DNA from: CAVRXQ01 sp963725215
GTDB lineage: Bacteria; Actinomycetota; Acidimicrobiia; Acidimicrobiales; Bog-793
Direction of reading: 5' to 3'
Assembly: GCA_963725215.1 (NCBI GenBank)
Contig: CAVRXQ010000002.1
Coordinates: 558,001 to 622,000 of the forward strand
Length of the DNA stretch: 64,000 nt
The translations under genes were made by a program, and so were the position numbers. The first letter of the stretch is position 1, and each line of letters begins with the position of its first letter. This document shows positions 27,385 through 36,034 of this stretch, one piece after another. The notes under the pieces are model-generated. The model ran no database searches. It was not told where the DNA came from and was given only the letters and a program-made list of their open reading frames with translations.

Positions 27385-28286
27385 GACCGTTCCTCCCCTA
27401 GTGTCTCACCGGCGACGAGACGGACGCCTGCCGCCCAGGCACGGAACGCAAGCGTCGCGCGTCCTTCGGACTGCACCTCGAGGAGCTCGAGAGCGCCCTC
27501 AGCGCATCGCACAAAGTTGTCGGCGATCGCGCCGGGCGGACCTGGGATTTCCACATCGGGATGCGGGCGCGCCCGGCGGACGATCAGTCGCCGCCCGCGA
27601 AACGTCGTCCACGCCCCGCCGATGCGCACGACGCGGGCGAGCACAATCGCCGGATGGGTGAAATCGAGACGTCGCTCTTCTATCGAGACCTTGGTCGCCA
27701 CGCTCGCCTCGCCGGACTGCGGCTCGGGATCGGGGAGGCGGCCAGGGCGCGCCAGCAACTCAAGCAGCATCTCGTCGCCGATCGCACCGAGTCGCGCCCG
27801 CAATTCGTCGGCTGTCTCCTCGTCGCCGATCTCGACCTCGCGGCGCGAGTAGATGGGGCCGGTGTCGAGTCCTTCCTCGATCGCCATCAGGCAGACCCCC
27901 GTCGTCGTGTCGCCGGAGAGGATCGCGCGCTCGATGGGAGCCGCTCCGCGCCAACGGGGCAGCAGCGAGAAGTGGACGTTGATGAAGGGCACGACCGAAA
28001 AGACGGCTTGCGGGATGATCTGACCGTAGGCGACTACGACGCCGAGTTCTGCTCCCGAAGTCCTGACGGCGTCGATGTCACTCGACACCGGGAGACGATG
28101 CGCGAGCGCGACGGACTTCACCCGCGAGGGCGAAGGTTTTTCCCTCCGGCCGCGGCGGCGATCGTCGCGGGTCACGCAGCAGACGATCTCGTATCCGGCG
28201 TCGATGAGCGACTCGAGGGTGCGCGCGGCGACCTCCGGCGTGCCGGCGAACGCGAGCCGTCGCGTCGTTTGTTCAGGAATCGGCAG
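27381..28286 (-). CDS. fmt: Methionyl-tRNA formyltransferase, start unclear
   Basis: Formylates initiator Met-tRNA using 10-formyl-THF. Conserved parts: RRLAFAGTPEVAARTLESL, VVAYGQIIPQAVFSVVPFINVHFSLLPRWRGAAPIERAIL with the catalytic Asn, His and downstream Asp, then GLDTGPIYS. The frame is open only back to a stop at 28290-28292, with no ATG, GTG or TTG before the conserved RRLAFAGTP. CTG (28286) or ATT (28280) would have to serve, or an indel hides the real start. Lies between def and rpe. Confidence 0.85.
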   Translation of the reverse strand: MPIPEQTTRRLAFAGTPEVAARTLESLIDAGYEIVCCVTRDDRRRGRREKPSPSRVKSVALAHRLPVSSDIDAVRTSGAELGVVVAYGQIIPQAVFSVVPFINVHFSLLPRWRGAAPIERAILSGDTTTGVCLMAIEEGLDTGPIYSRREVEIGDEETADELRARLGAIGDEMLLELLARPGRLPDPEPQSGEASVATKVSIEERRLDFTHPAIVLARVVRIGGAWTTFRGRRLIVRRARPHPDVEIPGPPGAIADNFVRCAEGALELLEVQSEGRATLAFRAWAAGVRLVAGETLGEERS

Positions 28287-28776
28287 TCGTCATGAGGTCG
28301 CGAGTCCGCAGCGAGCGCATGGCGTCTTTGCGTTGCGCATCGTCGAGGTGCTCGAGGAGCAATTTCCCGTCGAGGTGGTCGACCTCGTGTTGGAAGCAAC
28401 GAGCGAGGAGATCTTCTGCTTCGACGTCGATCGAGTTTCCCTCGAGGTCGAGTCCGACGAGGCGGACCTTGTGCGGTCGGACGATCTCGAAGTGCAGGTC
28501 AGGCACGGACAAGCACCCTTCGAGGTAGGTCCACTCCCCCGAGCGCTCGAGGATCTGTGGGTTGATAACGACGCCCGGACCGTCGCCGACGTCGTAGACG
28601 AAAAAGCGTCGCTGCACGCCGATCTGATTCGCGGCGAGACCTACGCCGGGCGCGTCGTACATCGTCTCGAGCATGTCCTTGCAGAGCCGGCGCAACGCGT
28701 CGTCGATCTCGGCGACCTCGACCGTTGGCTGGCGCAATACGGGGTCGCCGAAGACGCGAATCGGAATCAGGGCCAC
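28273..28776 (-). CDS. def: Peptide deformylase
   Basis: Metallo-hydrolase of 167 residues that removes the formyl group from nascent proteins. All three family motifs are present: GVGLAANQIG, EGCLSVP (metal Cys) and QHEVDHLDG (two metal His and the catalytic Glu). GTG start at 28776 inside a longer open frame. Adjacent to fmt, the enzyme that creates its substrate. Confidence 0.95.
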   Translation of the reverse strand: MALIPIRVFGDPVLRQPTVEVAEIDDALRRLCKDMLETMYDAPGVGLAANQIGVQRRFFVYDVGDGPGVVINPQILERSGEWTYLEGCLSVPDLHFEIVRPHKVRLVGLDLEGNSIDVEAEDLLARCFQHEVDHLDGKLLLEHLDDAQRKDAMRSLRTRDLMTTADS

Positions 28777-28786
28777 GATCGAAAGG

Positions 28787-29599
28787 CTACTTGGCGCTTT
28801 CGTCGCCGAGTCGTTCGAGGAAACGCAACGCGACGGGTCCGGCAAGGAGCTGCTTCGTGCCTCTCGGTAGATCGACACCGACCACCGCGTCATCGGCGGA
28901 CGCGGACGTCGTGATCGTCGCGACTGCGTCGAGCGAGCCGTCGACAGCGACGAATTCGGCCGCGTACCGTCCGGGAGACGGAAGGAGGAGCTCCCTCGGC
29001 ACGACGACCCGCGGCTCTCGGTCGTCTGCGAGTTTCCCGCGCACTTCGAAGGGACGTCCCAACATCGCCGCTGCCTCGTCGAGCCGACCGTGCGCGACGA
29101 GATCACGGATGTGGGAAGAGGAGACGACGCCTCCTGTCTCGTCGCCGACGAGTTCCAACGTGACGACCGAGAACCCGAGCTTGTCCCCCATCTGTTCGAG
29201 CATCGCTGCGTCACCGCGCGCCCGGTGGCCGAAACGAAAGCCCGCGCCGACGACGACCGCCGCGACGCCGAGCCCGCCGACGAGGAAGTCTTCGATGAAC
29301 GATTCCGGCTCTTGGTGCGAGCGGGCTAGGTCGAACTCCAGAACGACCACATCGTCAGCGCCGAGAGCTTTCAAGAGCTCGATCTTCTGTTCTTGTGTCG
29401 ACAACAGCTTCGGCGTCGCATCCGGCCGAACCGTGGCAAAAGGATGTCGGTCGAAGGTGACGACTACGTCTCTCAGACCTCGTTCGTCGGCGATCTTGCG
29501 CGTCGTCGAAACGAGGAGCTGGTGTCCGACGTGGACGCCGTCGAAGGTCCCGATCGTCGCCGCGGAACGTGTGCGGCCGCTCGTTGCGGACGTTGTCAT
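28787..29599 (-). CDS. ribF: RibF-like FAD synthetase with poorly conserved riboflavin kinase part
   Basis: The N-terminal FMN adenylyltransferase domain is clear: TIGTFDGVHVGHQLLV, VTFDRHPFATVRP, VVVGAGFRFGHRARGD and SSSHIRDLVAHGRLDEAA. After LGRPFEVRG the riboflavin kinase domain should show a GFPTAN-type motif, but here it reads DDREPRVVVPRELLLPSPGRYAAEF and the whole protein is only 270 residues. It may have lost kinase activity or diverged strongly. Sits between truB and def, its usual neighbourhood. Confidence 0.85.
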   Translation of the reverse strand: MTTSATSGRTRSAATIGTFDGVHVGHQLLVSTTRKIADERGLRDVVVTFDRHPFATVRPDATPKLLSTQEQKIELLKALGADDVVVLEFDLARSHQEPESFIEDFLVGGLGVAAVVVGAGFRFGHRARGDAAMLEQMGDKLGFSVVTLELVGDETGGVVSSSHIRDLVAHGRLDEAAAMLGRPFEVRGKLADDREPRVVVPRELLLPSPGRYAAEFVAVDGSLDAVATITTSASADDAVVGVDLPRGTKQLLAGPVALRFLERLGDESAK

Positions 29600-29632
29600 T
29601 GCCCGGCCACGCTAATAGCCGATCAGTCGTGT

Positions 29633-30505
29633 TCAGGAGCCTCTCGCCAGCACGACCAGGGGCTTCGATCTCTCGGCGCTCACCGGTGCGTAGACCGCGA
29701 GCAACGCGTCGTTCTCGTCGAAAACGGCGACCGGCCCGTCTCCGACCGCGCCGATCTTGCGGCGCTCGAGGACTCGGCCATTGCAAATCATGTCGGCGAT
29801 GTCATTTTGAACCGTGCCCTTCGGGAGGTGCGCGACGAGTTCACTTGACGAGCGCATGGCAGCGGCGGAGACGTCTTCGGGCGCGACGGATCCGGACACC
29901 TCAAAATGGCCGACGGCGAGACGGCGCAAGGCGCGAAGGTGCGCACCCCCACCCAGCGCGCTGCCAAGATCGGCGGCGAGTGAGCGGACGTACGTGCCGG
30001 ACGAACAGTCGACTTCGATCCGGAACACGTGATCATTCGTCGTCGCTCCGACCTCGAAGCGTCGCACCTCGACCGTGCGCGGTGCGCGCTCGATCTCGAT
30101 GCCCTCGCGCGCAAGGGCGTAAAGGCGACGCCCGTCGACTTTCAACGCCGAAACCATCGGCGGGACTTGTTGAATCGTCCCGGTGAGCTCGGCAGCTGCG
30201 GCGCGGGCGTCGTCGAGCGACACCCCGTCCATATCGAAGGTCGCGACGACCTCGCCCTCGTCGTCAAGGGTCGACGTCGCGACCCCGAGCACGACCTCTC
30301 CGACGTAGCGCTTTTCGAGATCGGAGGCGAAGCGCAAAAGGCGCGTCGCGCGTCCAACGCCTAAGACGAGCACTCCGGTCGCCGCGGGATCGAGCGTGCC
30401 GGCGTGACCGACGCGTCGCTCGCCGAGCAGCTGGCGCGCCTTCGCGACGATGTCATGCGACGTCCACCCGGAGGGCTTGTCGACGACGACGACGCCGTCG
30501 AGCAC
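29633..30505 (-). CDS. truB: tRNA pseudouridine-55 synthase
   Basis: Makes pseudouridine 55 in the T-loop of tRNAs. The 290-residue protein begins LDGVVVVDKPSGWTSHDIV, with the catalytic Asp in GHAGTLDPAATGVL (about residue 39) and SGTYVRSLAADLG further on. The GTG at 30505 follows GGAAAGG. It lies directly after rbfA, as in most bacteria. Confidence 0.95.
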   Translation of the reverse strand: MLDGVVVVDKPSGWTSHDIVAKARQLLGERRVGHAGTLDPAATGVLVLGVGRATRLLRFASDLEKRYVGEVVLGVATSTLDDEGEVVATFDMDGVSLDDARAAAAELTGTIQQVPPMVSALKVDGRRLYALAREGIEIERAPRTVEVRRFEVGATTNDHVFRIEVDCSSGTYVRSLAADLGSALGGGAHLRALRRLAVGHFEVSGSVAPEDVSAAAMRSSSELVAHLPKGTVQNDIADMICNGRVLERRKIGAVGDGPVAVFDENDALLAVYAPVSAERSKPLVVLARGS

Positions 30506-30516
30506 CGCCTTTCCGT

Positions 30517-30915
30517 TCAGGGCGTCGCCTCGTCTGGGCGCGTCGGAAGTCGGGCGCGGCGCAGCGCGTCTTCGATCCGGTTCCCCGAGGCGACCGCGGG
30601 GTCGGCTTCGAAGCGCAAAGCCGGGGTGCGCTTTGTCCGGATCTCCGTGCCGAGCAGCCTCTGGAGGTGGCGACGGTGCTGTTCCAGCGCCTCTACGGCG
30701 CCTTCTGGAAGCGAGGCGAAAAAGACGACCGCGTGCCGGAGGTCGTCTTCGCAGATCACGCCGGTCACCGTCAACAGCGCCAGCCGCTCGTCCGAGTCCG
30801 CGAGACGCTCGATCTCGTCCGCGAGCACCTCATGGACGAGGCGGTTCACCCTCGCCATTCGAGGGTACGGCCGCTCGGGAGTGTGGCGGTGGTGGCGGGT
30901 TGTTCGTCTGCTCAT
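30517..30915 (-). CDS. rbfA: Ribosome-binding factor A
   Basis: 30S maturation factor of 132 residues with a KH-like fold. The conserved start is MARVNRLVHEVLADEIERL, preceded by an 19-residue basic leader (ending PERPYPR) if the ATG at 30915 is used; an internal ATG at 30858 is the alternative. Between infB and truB. Confidence 0.9.
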   Translation of the reverse strand: MSRRTTRHHRHTPERPYPRMARVNRLVHEVLADEIERLADSDERLALLTVTGVICEDDLRHAVVFFASLPEGAVEALEQHRRHLQRLLGTEIRTKRTPALRFEADPAVASGNRIEDALRRARLPTRPDEATP

Positions 30916-30957
30916 CTCGTACTCCGGCGCCTCGCAGCGATGAGGAGGGCCGCCCGG

Positions 30958-33585
30958 TCAGCTCCGGGGGATTTCGCGCTCTTCGTACGTCTCGATGATG
31001 TCGCCCTGGTGCAGGTCTTGGAAGTCGGTGAGGCCGATGCCGCACTCGAAACCGGATTGCACCTCGCGCACGTCGTCTTTGAAGCGGCGCAGCGAGCTGA
31101 TCGCGCCTTTCCAGATGACGACGCCTTCGCGCAAGAACCGCACCTTCGAGCCTCGGGTGATGACACCGGACTGGACGTAACAACCGGCGATCGCGCCGAC
31201 TCGGGGGACGCGGAAGATGTCGCGGACCTCGGCCTCGCCCGTGACAACCTCTTCGAAGATCGGAGCGAGCATTCCGACCATCGCCGCTTCGATGTCCTCG
31301 ACGAGCTTGTAGATGATTTCGTAGGTCCGGATCTCGACATCATGGGTCTCCGCGAGCTCGCGGGCGCGGCGGTCCGGCCGCACGTTGAAGCCGATGATCG
31401 TCGCCTTCGAGGCCACGGCCAACTGGACGTCGTATTCGGTGATCGCGCCCACCGCACGGTGCACGAACGCGATCTTCACGTCGTCACGTTCGAGCCGGCG
31501 GAGGCTCTCGGTGACGGCTTCCAGTGATCCCTGCACGTCGGCCTTCAAGACGACGTTCAACGTCGCGGCTTCGCCGCGCTGGATCTGTTCGAAGATGTCT
31601 TCGAGCTTCGCCCCCGACTGCGCCGCGCTGAGCGTCGGCGCGTACCCGGCATATCGCTGGCGCTGTGCGCGCGCCTCGCCGATCGAGCGGGCGACCGAGA
31701 GATCCGGCGTCGCGCGCAGCTCGTCGCCGGCAGCCGGGGGCTCGGAGAGGCCGAGGACCTGGACGGGCATCGACGGGAGCGCCTCTTTCACCTGATCGCC
31801 CCGGTCGTCGATCAGCGCCCGTGCCTTGCCCCACGCCGCGCCGGCGACGATCGCGTCCCCGACCCGCAATGTGCCGGACTGGACGATCACCGTCGCGACC
31901 GGACCGCGCCCGACATCGAGGTTTGCCTCCAAGACGACCCCGCGCGCGGGCCCTTCCGGGCTCGCCCGCAGCTCGAGAACTTCTGACAGGACAGAGATCT
32001 GGTCGAGCAGCTCGTCGACGCCCAATCCCGAAAGCGCAGAGATCTGCACGGTGATCGTGTCGCCGCCCCACGCTTCGGGGACGAGTCCCTGCTCGGAGAG
32101 CTGCTGGAGGACGCGGTTCGCGTCGACGCCTTCTTTGTCCATCTTGTTGATGGCGACGATGATGGGGACTTCGGCCGCCTTCGCGTGGTTGATCGCCTCG
32201 ATCGTCTGCGGCATCACGCCGTCGTCACCCGCCACGACCAACACGACGACGTCGGTGACCTGCGCGCCGCGGGCGCGCATCGCTGTGAATGCCTCGTGAC
32301 CCGGCGTGTCGATGAAGGTGATGTGCTGGCCGTTGCGCTCGACTTGGTAGGCGCCGATGTGCTGGGTTATGCCCCCCGCCTCGGACTCGACCACATGCGC
32401 CGAGCGGATCCGGTCGAGGAGCAGCGTCTTTCCGTGGTCGACGTGGCCCATGATCGTCACGATCGGCGGCCGCGGACGAAGCGTCGCCGCGTCGATCTCC
32501 GCGTCTTCGGCAAAAAAGCGAGCCTGGAGTTCGGCTTCTTGCTCCTCTCCCGGATCGACGAGGGTCACGTGGGCGCCGATCTCGGCGGCAAACAACTCGA
32601 TCATGTCGTCGTTGAGCGATTGGGTCGCGGTGACCACCTCTCCTTGGAGGAAAAGGAAGCGGATCACGTCCCCCGCGGAGCGGTTGAGCTTCGGACCGAG
32701 TTCCTGGGGCGTGCTGCCGCGCTCGACGATCACCTCGTGATCGGGTACGGGCGCGTTCGACGGCACGTACTGAGCGACTTGGATCGGCTCTAGCTCTTCG
32801 ACGCTGCGCCGGCGGCGCTGACGCCGTTGTGGCGCGCGGCCGCGACCTCCCGGACCGCTGCGACCTCCGGGCGGACCACCTGGTCCTCCGCCAGGGCGCC
32901 CGCCGAAGCCGCCACCGGGGCGGCCGGCACCGAAGCCTCCTCCCGGGCGGCCGGCACCGAAGCCCCCGCCGCTACGGGGAGTGCCACCGGGCGCGGAGCG
33001 CTGGCCGAAGCCGCCACCGCGCGGCGCAGAAGAGGGCGCCGGACGGCCCGTGCCGCCGGCTGGTCGGCCCCCGACGCCGGGCGGCGGAGGGATCGGGCGT
33101 CCGCTCGGCGCGCGCGGGCCGGGCGGTGGAGGGATCGGGCGTCCGCTCGGGCTGCGAAGCGGAGGGCGCGAAGGTGCCGGCGGCATCGCGCCGGCCGGAC
33201 GGGGTGCGGCGGGACGAGGCGGAGCCGGCGGCTGGGGACGGACAGGCACAGGGCGCTGGGTGACCTGTGCCGCCGCGTCGCCGAGTTCGGACGCCGGGCG
33301 GCTGCGGACGACGCGGTGCACCTCAGGAACGGGTTCCGGCTCGGGCGGCCGGCGCTCGACGACGGGCCGCTCGGGCTCGAAGGCGGGCGTAGGAGGCTCG
33401 GGGGTTGTCGCCCGGATCAGGCCCTCGCGCTCTGCCTTGCGGCGGACGCGATCGGCCTGGGCGTCTTCGATCGACGACGAGTGGCTCTTCACCCCGATGC
33501 CGAGCGACACTGCGAGGTCGAGCGCCTCTTTGTTCGTCAATCCGAGCTCACGAGCGAGCTCATAGACGCGGATGTTCTTCGCCAA
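30958..33585 (-). CDS. infB: Translation initiation factor IF-2
   Basis: GTPase of 875 residues that places fMet-tRNA on the 30S subunit. An IF2-N domain (about 5-55) is followed by a long Pro/Gly/Arg-rich linker (about 60-260) containing repeats of AGRPGGGFG. The G domain follows with GHVDHGKT (380-387), DTPGH (426-430) and NKMD (480-483), then the two barrel domains. The linker is typical of actinobacterial IF-2. Confidence 0.97.
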   Translation of the reverse strand: MAKNIRVYELARELGLTNKEALDLAVSLGIGVKSHSSSIEDAQADRVRRKAEREGLIRATTPEPPTPAFEPERPVVERRPPEPEPVPEVHRVVRSRPASELGDAAAQVTQRPVPVRPQPPAPPRPAAPRPAGAMPPAPSRPPLRSPSGRPIPPPPGPRAPSGRPIPPPPGVGGRPAGGTGRPAPSSAPRGGGFGQRSAPGGTPRSGGGFGAGRPGGGFGAGRPGGGFGGRPGGGPGGPPGGRSGPGGRGRAPQRRQRRRRSVEELEPIQVAQYVPSNAPVPDHEVIVERGSTPQELGPKLNRSAGDVIRFLFLQGEVVTATQSLNDDMIELFAAEIGAHVTLVDPGEEQEAELQARFFAEDAEIDAATLRPRPPIVTIMGHVDHGKTLLLDRIRSAHVVESEAGGITQHIGAYQVERNGQHITFIDTPGHEAFTAMRARGAQVTDVVVLVVAGDDGVMPQTIEAINHAKAAEVPIIVAINKMDKEGVDANRVLQQLSEQGLVPEAWGGDTITVQISALSGLGVDELLDQISVLSEVLELRASPEGPARGVVLEANLDVGRGPVATVIVQSGTLRVGDAIVAGAAWGKARALIDDRGDQVKEALPSMPVQVLGLSEPPAAGDELRATPDLSVARSIGEARAQRQRYAGYAPTLSAAQSGAKLEDIFEQIQRGEAATLNVVLKADVQGSLEAVTESLRRLERDDVKIAFVHRAVGAITEYDVQLAVASKATIIGFNVRPDRRARELAETHDVEIRTYEIIYKLVEDIEAAMVGMLAPIFEEVVTGEAEVRDIFRVPRVGAIAGCYVQSGVITRGSKVRFLREGVVIWKGAISSLRRFKDDVREVQSGFECGIGLTDFQDLHQGDIIETYEEREIPRS

Positions 33586-33612
33586 CTTCCAATGACTCCT
33601 GACTACTTATTG

Positions 33613-33642
33613 CGCACCGCTGTGACCGAACTGAACGGTGCG
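33613..33642 (-). promoter_or_regulatory. Hairpin between nusA and infB
   Basis: Within the 135-bp gap between nusA and infB, CGCACCG and CGGTGCG (33613-33619 and 33636-33642) form a 7-bp stem with a 16-base loop, ending about 28 bp before the infB ATG. No T run follows. It could influence infB translation or RNA processing; the role is unproven. Confidence 0.3.
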
Positions 33643-33720
33643 TCCAGCTTCACAATCTTCCCACACCTCGGACCAGGAGGTTTGAGGCGTGAAGGAGACT
33701 CGGCGACGACTCGAGGGCGC

Positions 33721-34986
33721 TTAGCTGGCGTCCTCTTCGATCGGCGCTTCCGCCGTCTTCTCGCCATCGGCGGCTGCGGCGTCACTCTCCGCCACCTCGG
33801 GCTCGGGGGAGGCGCCTTCGGCCTCCGGCTCGGCGGACTCGACGGCGACCGGGGGCGCCGGTTCGTCTCGCCCGGCGGCGCCGCCTTGTTCCCATTCGGC
33901 AACGGAAACGGGCGCCCCGCCCCCGGCCGGCTGGAAGACCATCTCGCCGGCCTCGTTCTCGACCCATTCGCCCTCGGCCCAATCGACGCCGGGCACCCCA
34001 GATTCCTCCTCGGCCAGTTGGGTCTCGCTCTTGATGTCGATCCGCCAGCCGGTGAGACGCGCCGCGAGCCGGGCGTTCTGGCCCTCTTTGCCGATCGCCA
34101 AGGAAAGCTGGAAGTCGTGCACGATCACCGTCGCCGTGCCGGTTACCTCATCGAGTCGCACCTCTTTCACCCGCGCTGGTTGCAGGGCGCGGGCGACGAA
34201 CTCCGCCGGGTCGTCGGAGTACGGCACGATGTCGACCTTTTCGCCACGCAGCTCGTTCGTCACCATGCGGACGCGCGCGCCACGCGCGCCGACGCACGCG
34301 CCGACCGGGTCGACGTTCGGGTCATTCGACCAGACGGCGATCTTCGTGCGATGGCCGGGCTCGCGTGCGCACGCCTTGATCTCGACGACGCCGTTCGAGA
34401 TCTCGGGAACTTCGAGTTCGAACAGCCTCTTGATAAGTCCGGGGTGGCTGCGCGAGACGACGATCTGGGGGCCCTTCGCCGTCTTGCGGACTTCGACGAT
34501 GTACGCCTTCAGGCGCGCGCCGTGGTCGTAACGCTCGTAGGGGACCTGCTCGGCTTGGGGAAGCAACGCCTCCACCTTGCCGAGGTCCAAGAGGGTGTAG
34601 CGGTTGTCGGACTGTTGGATGATCCCCGTCACGATGTCGCCTTCGCGGCCTGCGTACTCCTCGTACTTGAGGTCGCGCTCGGCCTCACGGATCCGCTGCA
34701 AGATGACCTGCTTCGCGGCTTGCGCGGCGATGCGTCCGAAGTCGTCCGGGGTGTCGTCCCATTCGCGCACGACGTTGCCGTCCTCGTCGAGCTCCTGTCC
34801 GTAGACGCGGATCTCTCCGGAGTCCGAGTCGATCGTGACGAAGGCTTCCTCCGCCGAGTCGGGCAGACGCTTGTACGCCGCGACGAGCGCATTCGCGAGC
34901 GCCTCCAGCAGCGTGTCGACTCCGATGCCCTTGTCGCGAGCGATCTGCTGCAGTGCGTCGAGGAATTCGAAGTTCGTCGTGCTCAT
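33721..34986 (-). CDS. nusA: Transcription factor NusA
   Basis: RNA polymerase-binding factor for pausing, termination and antitermination, 421 residues. NusA N-domain (FEFLDALQQIARDKGI), S1 domain (GDIVTGIIQQSDNRYTLLDLGKVEALLP) and tandem KH domains (VGACVGARGARVRMVTNELRGEKVDIV; LAIGKEGQNARLAARLTGW) are in order. The acidic C-terminus lacks the helix-hairpin repeats of the long NusA form. It starts on the rimP stop (ATGA at 34983-34986). Confidence 0.97.
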   Translation of the reverse strand: MSTTNFEFLDALQQIARDKGIGVDTLLEALANALVAAYKRLPDSAEEAFVTIDSDSGEIRVYGQELDEDGNVVREWDDTPDDFGRIAAQAAKQVILQRIREAERDLKYEEYAGREGDIVTGIIQQSDNRYTLLDLGKVEALLPQAEQVPYERYDHGARLKAYIVEVRKTAKGPQIVVSRSHPGLIKRLFELEVPEISNGVVEIKACAREPGHRTKIAVWSNDPNVDPVGACVGARGARVRMVTNELRGEKVDIVPYSDDPAEFVARALQPARVKEVRLDEVTGTATVIVHDFQLSLAIGKEGQNARLAARLTGWRIDIKSETQLAEEESGVPGVDWAEGEWVENEAGEMVFQPAGGGAPVSVAEWEQGGAAGRDEPAPPVAVESAEPEAEGASPEPEVAESDAAAADGEKTAEAPIEEDAS

Positions 34987-35528
34987 CGGACGGCCCCTGC
35001 GTCCTCGGACCGACGGGAGTCGCGCTTCGCGCTGGCGAGCGCGGCCTTCCAGTCAAAGACTGTGTGTGCGCGATCGACGTCCGAGTAGGTGAAGCGCCGC
35101 GTCGAACCGTCGTCGAGCGCGAGAGAAAACCCGACTTCGTCGGCGTCGATGAGCGCTCCCTCCGCGCGGCGTTCGCCTTCAGCGCCGGGGAGGGTCCGCA
35201 CCGCGACGCGCTGGCCGAGCGCCCTTTTGAAGTGTGCGGCACGGCGCAATCGACGCTCAAGTCCAGGGCTCGATACCTCGAGTTCGTAGCGGTGTTCCGG
35301 GACGAGCTCCGGGTGCGCGTCCAAATGCTCGGAGACCGCCTTGGAGACTTCGGCGAGGCGATCGAGGTCGATCGGCGCGTCGCCCTCGACGATCACCCTC
35401 ACGATCCTGCCGCAGTGCTCGGTATCGATCACTTCCAGTCCGAAAGCGCCAACGACGGCTGCGAGGGCGCGTTCGAGCCCGTCGGGGCTACCTGACGTCG
35501 CCTCGACTCCTTCTCGACCGCTCACCAT
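34983..35528 (-). CDS. rimP: Ribosome maturation factor RimP
   Basis: 30S assembly factor of 181 residues: LEVIDTEHCGRIVRVIVEG in the N-domain, then YELEVSSPGLERRLRRAAHFKRALGQ and the SH3-like tail. The frame is open much further upstream (to 36296), but the family starts near here and GGGGGAG precedes the ATG at 35528. First gene of the rimP-nusA-infB-rbfA-truB set. Confidence 0.92.
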   Translation of the reverse strand: MVSGREGVEATSGSPDGLERALAAVVGAFGLEVIDTEHCGRIVRVIVEGDAPIDLDRLAEVSKAVSEHLDAHPELVPEHRYELEVSSPGLERRLRRAAHFKRALGQRVAVRTLPGAEGERRAEGALIDADEVGFSLALDDGSTRRFTYSDVDRAHTVFDWKAALASAKRDSRRSEDAGAVR

Positions 35529-35589
35529 CGTCAATTCCGCTCCCCCGGCTTTCGCCGACTTTCTGGTCGCACGCAGGCATGAAAAGAAG

Positions 35590-35612
35590 AACGTGGGCGG
35601 AAAGCCCACGTT
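35590..35612 (-). terminator. Terminator-like hairpin in the rimP leader
   Basis: AACGTGGGC (35590-35598) and GCCCACGTT (35604-35612) form a perfect 9-bp stem with a 5-base loop. Read on the minus strand the stem is followed by TCTTCTTTTC, the shape of an intrinsic terminator, 62 bp before the rimP ATG. No minus-strand gene lies just upstream, so it may be an attenuator for the rimP-nusA operon. Confidence 0.55.
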
Positions 35613-36034
35613 CCTACCTGCCCTCCGTTCGACAAACCGCTGGTGGAGTATACCTTCCGGGGCCTCTTCCACAGACCGGGGTCGAAGGTGTCCAGAAGCC
35701 ATTCCCGGCGACACCAAAGCGGTGCCGAACAGTCGCACCGGCTGCCCGCGCGATCGAAAATGGGGGACGCACCGGTCTGCCCGAGGCGCGGGCGACTCCT
35801 CCAGCCTCCGGGCGTCCGTCTCGTCGATCTGCCACGGCGCCTTCGCGCCCACTCGCCCGTCCGTCGCAATTGGCGTCCGGCCGACAGGCTCTTCGATCAC
35901 GCTCCGTCGCCGTTCAACCACGGACGGTAGCGAAACCGGGAACGCGACGACTAGAAATCTATCTCGTTCGGACATTCCGGACAGGTTCTCGGGTTTGGTT
36001 GCGAGCCGAGGCTCAGGGGGAAGGAGGGCCACCG
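35613..36034. other. Intergenic region between rimP and the BTAD gene
   Basis: About 420 bp between two divergent genes. Apart from the rimP leader hairpin I see no convincing gene, tRNA or repeat. It must hold the promoters of both directions. Confidence 0.4.

Noticed and set aside
32890..33180. Repetitive DNA resembling a small repeat array
   Set aside because: These are in-frame Gly/Pro-rich repeats of the IF-2 linker, not a CRISPR; no spacer-repeat structure exists in the window.
32827..35088. 753-codon open frame on the plus strand
   Set aside because: It is the antisense of infB and nusA, whose domains are unmistakable; its composition is Arg/Asp-rich shadow coding.
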